Shown: positions 62,598-64,000 of the stretch, one piece after another
Position numbering within the stretch: the stretch's first letter is position 1
Layout: each line of letters starts with the position of its first letter
Assembly (NCBI RefSeq): GCF_034359465.1
Contig: NZ_CP110820.1
Coordinates: 1 to 64,000 of the forward strand
Reading direction: 5' to 3'
DNA from: Candidatus Bandiella woodruffii
GTDB lineage: Bacteria > Pseudomonadota > Alphaproteobacteria > Rickettsiales > Midichloriaceae
Length of the DNA: 64,000 bases
Position numbers and translations under genes: made by a program
The notes under the pieces: model-generated
The model's input: the letters and a program-made list of their open reading frames with translations, nothing else
The model's database searches: none
What the model was told of the DNA's origin: nothing

Positions 62598-63359
62598 TTA
62601 TTTGTTAAAATCATATAAAAGTTTTAATCCTTTGAGCGTCAAGTCTGGATCATAAAAATCCACTGATTCAATTTCATTCTGGATTATGGATGCAAAACCT
62701 CCGGTAATCACAGTTTTAAAATCTCTTTCATGTTCCCTGCGGATCATCGAGAGTATACCATTAACAGCACAAACGTAAAAGGTATATATTCCAGAACTTA
62801 TTGCAGTGGCTGTGTTAGTTCCAAGTATATGTTTTGGTTTGGATATATTGGTGTGGCCTAGGAGGTCTGCCTTGCTTATAAGAGCACTGTGCGCTGTCTT
62901 TATCCCAGGTGATATCGTAGCTCCCAGAAATTCTTTTTCTTTTGTAATCACACCAATTACAAGCGCCGTTCCAAAGTCCAAAAATATACAATTCTCTTTA
63001 GCTAAATCGTTCGCCGCTATTGCATTGGCTAATATGTCCGAACCAAGTTCTTCTGGTTGCTCAATCTTCAAAGATACATCGTGCATGCAGTCTTTTGCGA
63101 TTAAAGGGGTTAACTTCAGATACTTTTTCACAAAGGCAGACATGGGTTTCACAGTCCTTCTAACCACTGATGAGATGATGGCTCCATTAATTTGCGTCAA
63201 ATCTATATTTAAAAGGGTAAGAAGTGGTAATATTTGTCCCGCATATTCATCCTCTGTATACTGGTTTAACGTCGCAATTCTCCATTTTGCGATTATGGTA
63301 TCATCGTTAAACAAACAAATTACTATATTAGTATTTCCCGCATCAATTACAAGTAGCAT
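62598..63359 (-). CDS. coaX: Type III pantothenate kinase
   Basis: First enzyme of CoA synthesis; the type III form is not inhibited by CoA. The 253-residue protein has DAGNTNIVICLFND at the N-terminus (ATP site), the region GSDILANAIAANDLA, FLDFGTALVIGVI and GATISPGIKTAHSAL. With coaE in this window it gives the first and last steps of the pathway. It follows nuoN by 12 bases on the same strand. Confidence 0.94.
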   Translation of the reverse strand: MLLVIDAGNTNIVICLFNDDTIIAKWRIATLNQYTEDEYAGQILPLLTLLNIDLTQINGAIISSVVRRTVKPMSAFVKKYLKLTPLIAKDCMHDVSLKIEQPEELGSDILANAIAANDLAKENCIFLDFGTALVIGVITKEKEFLGATISPGIKTAHSALISKADLLGHTNISKPKHILGTNTATAISSGIYTFYVCAVNGILSMIRREHERDFKTVITGGFASIIQNEIESVDFYDPDLTLKGLKLLYDFNK

Positions 63360-63371
63360 AGACCACCGCCC

Positions 63372-64000
63372 CTAGCTAATACAACTCTTTATCAAATCTA
63401 GCATGTAAGATGGGAATAATATATAGAAAAGATTGAAGGCTGCGCCAAAGGCAAGAAATAAAACCTCCACCCAAGTGAAGTTAATAGCCTTTGGTCGCAC
63501 CTTAAGGTTCTGTTTTTCGAAATATATCGCTCTTATTACATTGAGGTAGTAGAACACGCCAATTACCGTAGTAATAAACGCAATAATTGCCAGCTGGTAA
63601 TAACCTGTTTTTAGCAGCATTACGAAGATGTAGAATTTAGCAAAAAACCCAGCCATTGGTGGGATACCTGCCATAGAAAACATTACAACAACAAAGATAA
63701 GAGATAAAAAAGCACTATCTCGTGACAAACCACTTAAACTTTTTAAGCTTCCGTCAAACCCCTCTTTTTTATTCAGAACAACCACTAGCGCAAAGAATGT
63801 TAGGGTTAAAGTAACATACGTAATTGCATAAAAAATTATGTATTCAAGATAAGCTTGGTGATATATCGCAATGCTCATCAAAATAAAGCCCATATGGCTT
63901 ATTGAACTATAGGCTATAAGTCTTTTTATGTTTTTTTGTAATATCGCGGCAATGTTGCCAAAAAACATGGAGGCAACAGCTACGATTATTAAGACTGGTT
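63372..64000 (-). CDS. nuoN: NADH-quinone oxidoreductase subunit N, C-terminal part
   Basis: Antiporter-like membrane subunit of complex I, running off the window at 64000. The visible 209 codons have IKRLIAYSSISHMGFILM (conserved Lys and Ser/His of helix 8), GIPPMAGFFAKFYIF and several further membrane helices. The frame is open to the window edge. It heads the coaX-zf-CHCC-AI-2E-gapR-proS-ccoG run, an order common in alphaproteobacteria in part. Confidence 0.93.
   Translation of the reverse strand, partial: PVLIIVAVASMFFGNIAAILQKNIKRLIAYSSISHMGFILMSIAIYHQAYLEYIIFYAITYVTLTLTFFALVVVLNKKEGFDGSLKSLSGLSRDSAFLSLIFVVVMFSMAGIPPMAGFFAKFYIFVMLLKTGYYQLAIIAFITTVIGVFYYLNVIRAIYFEKQNLKVRPKAINFTWVEVLFLAFGAAFNLFYILFPSYMLDLIKSCIS

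Noticed and set aside
1-64000. CRISPR array, toxin-antitoxin pair, secretion or defence island
   Set aside because: No regularly spaced short repeats or recognisable genes of these kinds were seen; the repeats present are IS elements or the irregular dispersed repeat.

Overview
The window opens exactly on dnaA and carries an AT-rich genome of alphaproteobacterial character. The gene set points to an intracellular Rickettsiales-type bacterium, and I lean towards Midichloriaceae. It combines peptidoglycan and DAP genes (mrcA, lysC, lysA, an ampG-like permease), a fused ispDF of the MEP isoprenoid pathway (which Rickettsia lacks, from general knowledge), coq7, dispersed nuo genes, ccoG (a cbb3-oxidase assembly factor), gapR, an alphaproteobacterial short proS, and many insertion sequences with dispersed intergenic repeats. 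The taxonomic placement is an inference from gene content, not a measured result.

Layout. 1-5400: dnaA, an MFS permease, lspA-holB, tRNA-Pro and a fatty-acid desaturase. 5500-6950: one IS1-like element split by a second. 7338-16051: a housekeeping block (mrcA, tRNA-Tyr, lnt-hemW, rpsD-rpsT-dciA, coaE-dnaQ). 16072-21009: a nest of insertion sequences of four kinds. 21175-25874: nuoE-nuoD and lysC-lysA. 25952-28109: an IS fragment and two inverted IS6-type copies around a 144-bp orphan coding fragment. 28120-30428: dCMP deaminase, PhzF-like protein, OmpR-type regulator, tRNA-Thr. 30533-31431: another IS6-type copy and an IS1-type remnant. 31558-38833: polA-ogt, ampG-ispDF-pgpA and a BON lipoprotein. 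39004-39953: IS6-type copy with a duplicated end. 40109-44506: ybeY, metK, rpoH, pepP. 44574-45892: a phage-type terminase fragment cut by an IS. 45972-54532: zinc-ribbon protein, gatB, xerD, topA, gamma-carbonic-anhydrase-like protein, tatA, glyQ, dsbB, coq7. 54650-57704: a second IS mosaic with a group II intron remnant. 58013-64000: tRNA-Gln and the minus-strand run nuoN-coaX-(NDUFS6-like)-AI-2E-gapR-proS-ccoG, with nuoN running off the window.

I use working names for the mobile elements. IS-A and IS-B are IS1-family elements of about 788 and 805 bp. IS-C is an IS5-like element of about 1200 bp. IS-F is an IS5-family, IS427-group element of 834 bp. IS-D (853 bp) and IS-E (832 bp) are IS6-family elements. 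Element ends were set by comparing copies within the window, and several have clear target duplications.

The genes cover replication (dnaA, holB, dciA, polA, dnaQ, topA, gapR, xerD), translation (rpsD, rpsT, gatB, glyQ, proS, four tRNAs), envelope biogenesis (mrcA, lnt, lspA, tatA, dsbB, pgpA, ampG-like), respiration (nuoD, nuoE, nuoN, coq7, ccoG) and cofactors (coaE, coaX, metK, hemW). I saw no CRISPR array, secretion operon or defence island. The most unusual material is IS-derived: an IS6 transposase with a shared in-frame amber codon in all four copies, a dispersed intergenic repeat of about 160 bp, and IS mosaics whose rearrangement history can be partly read from target duplications.
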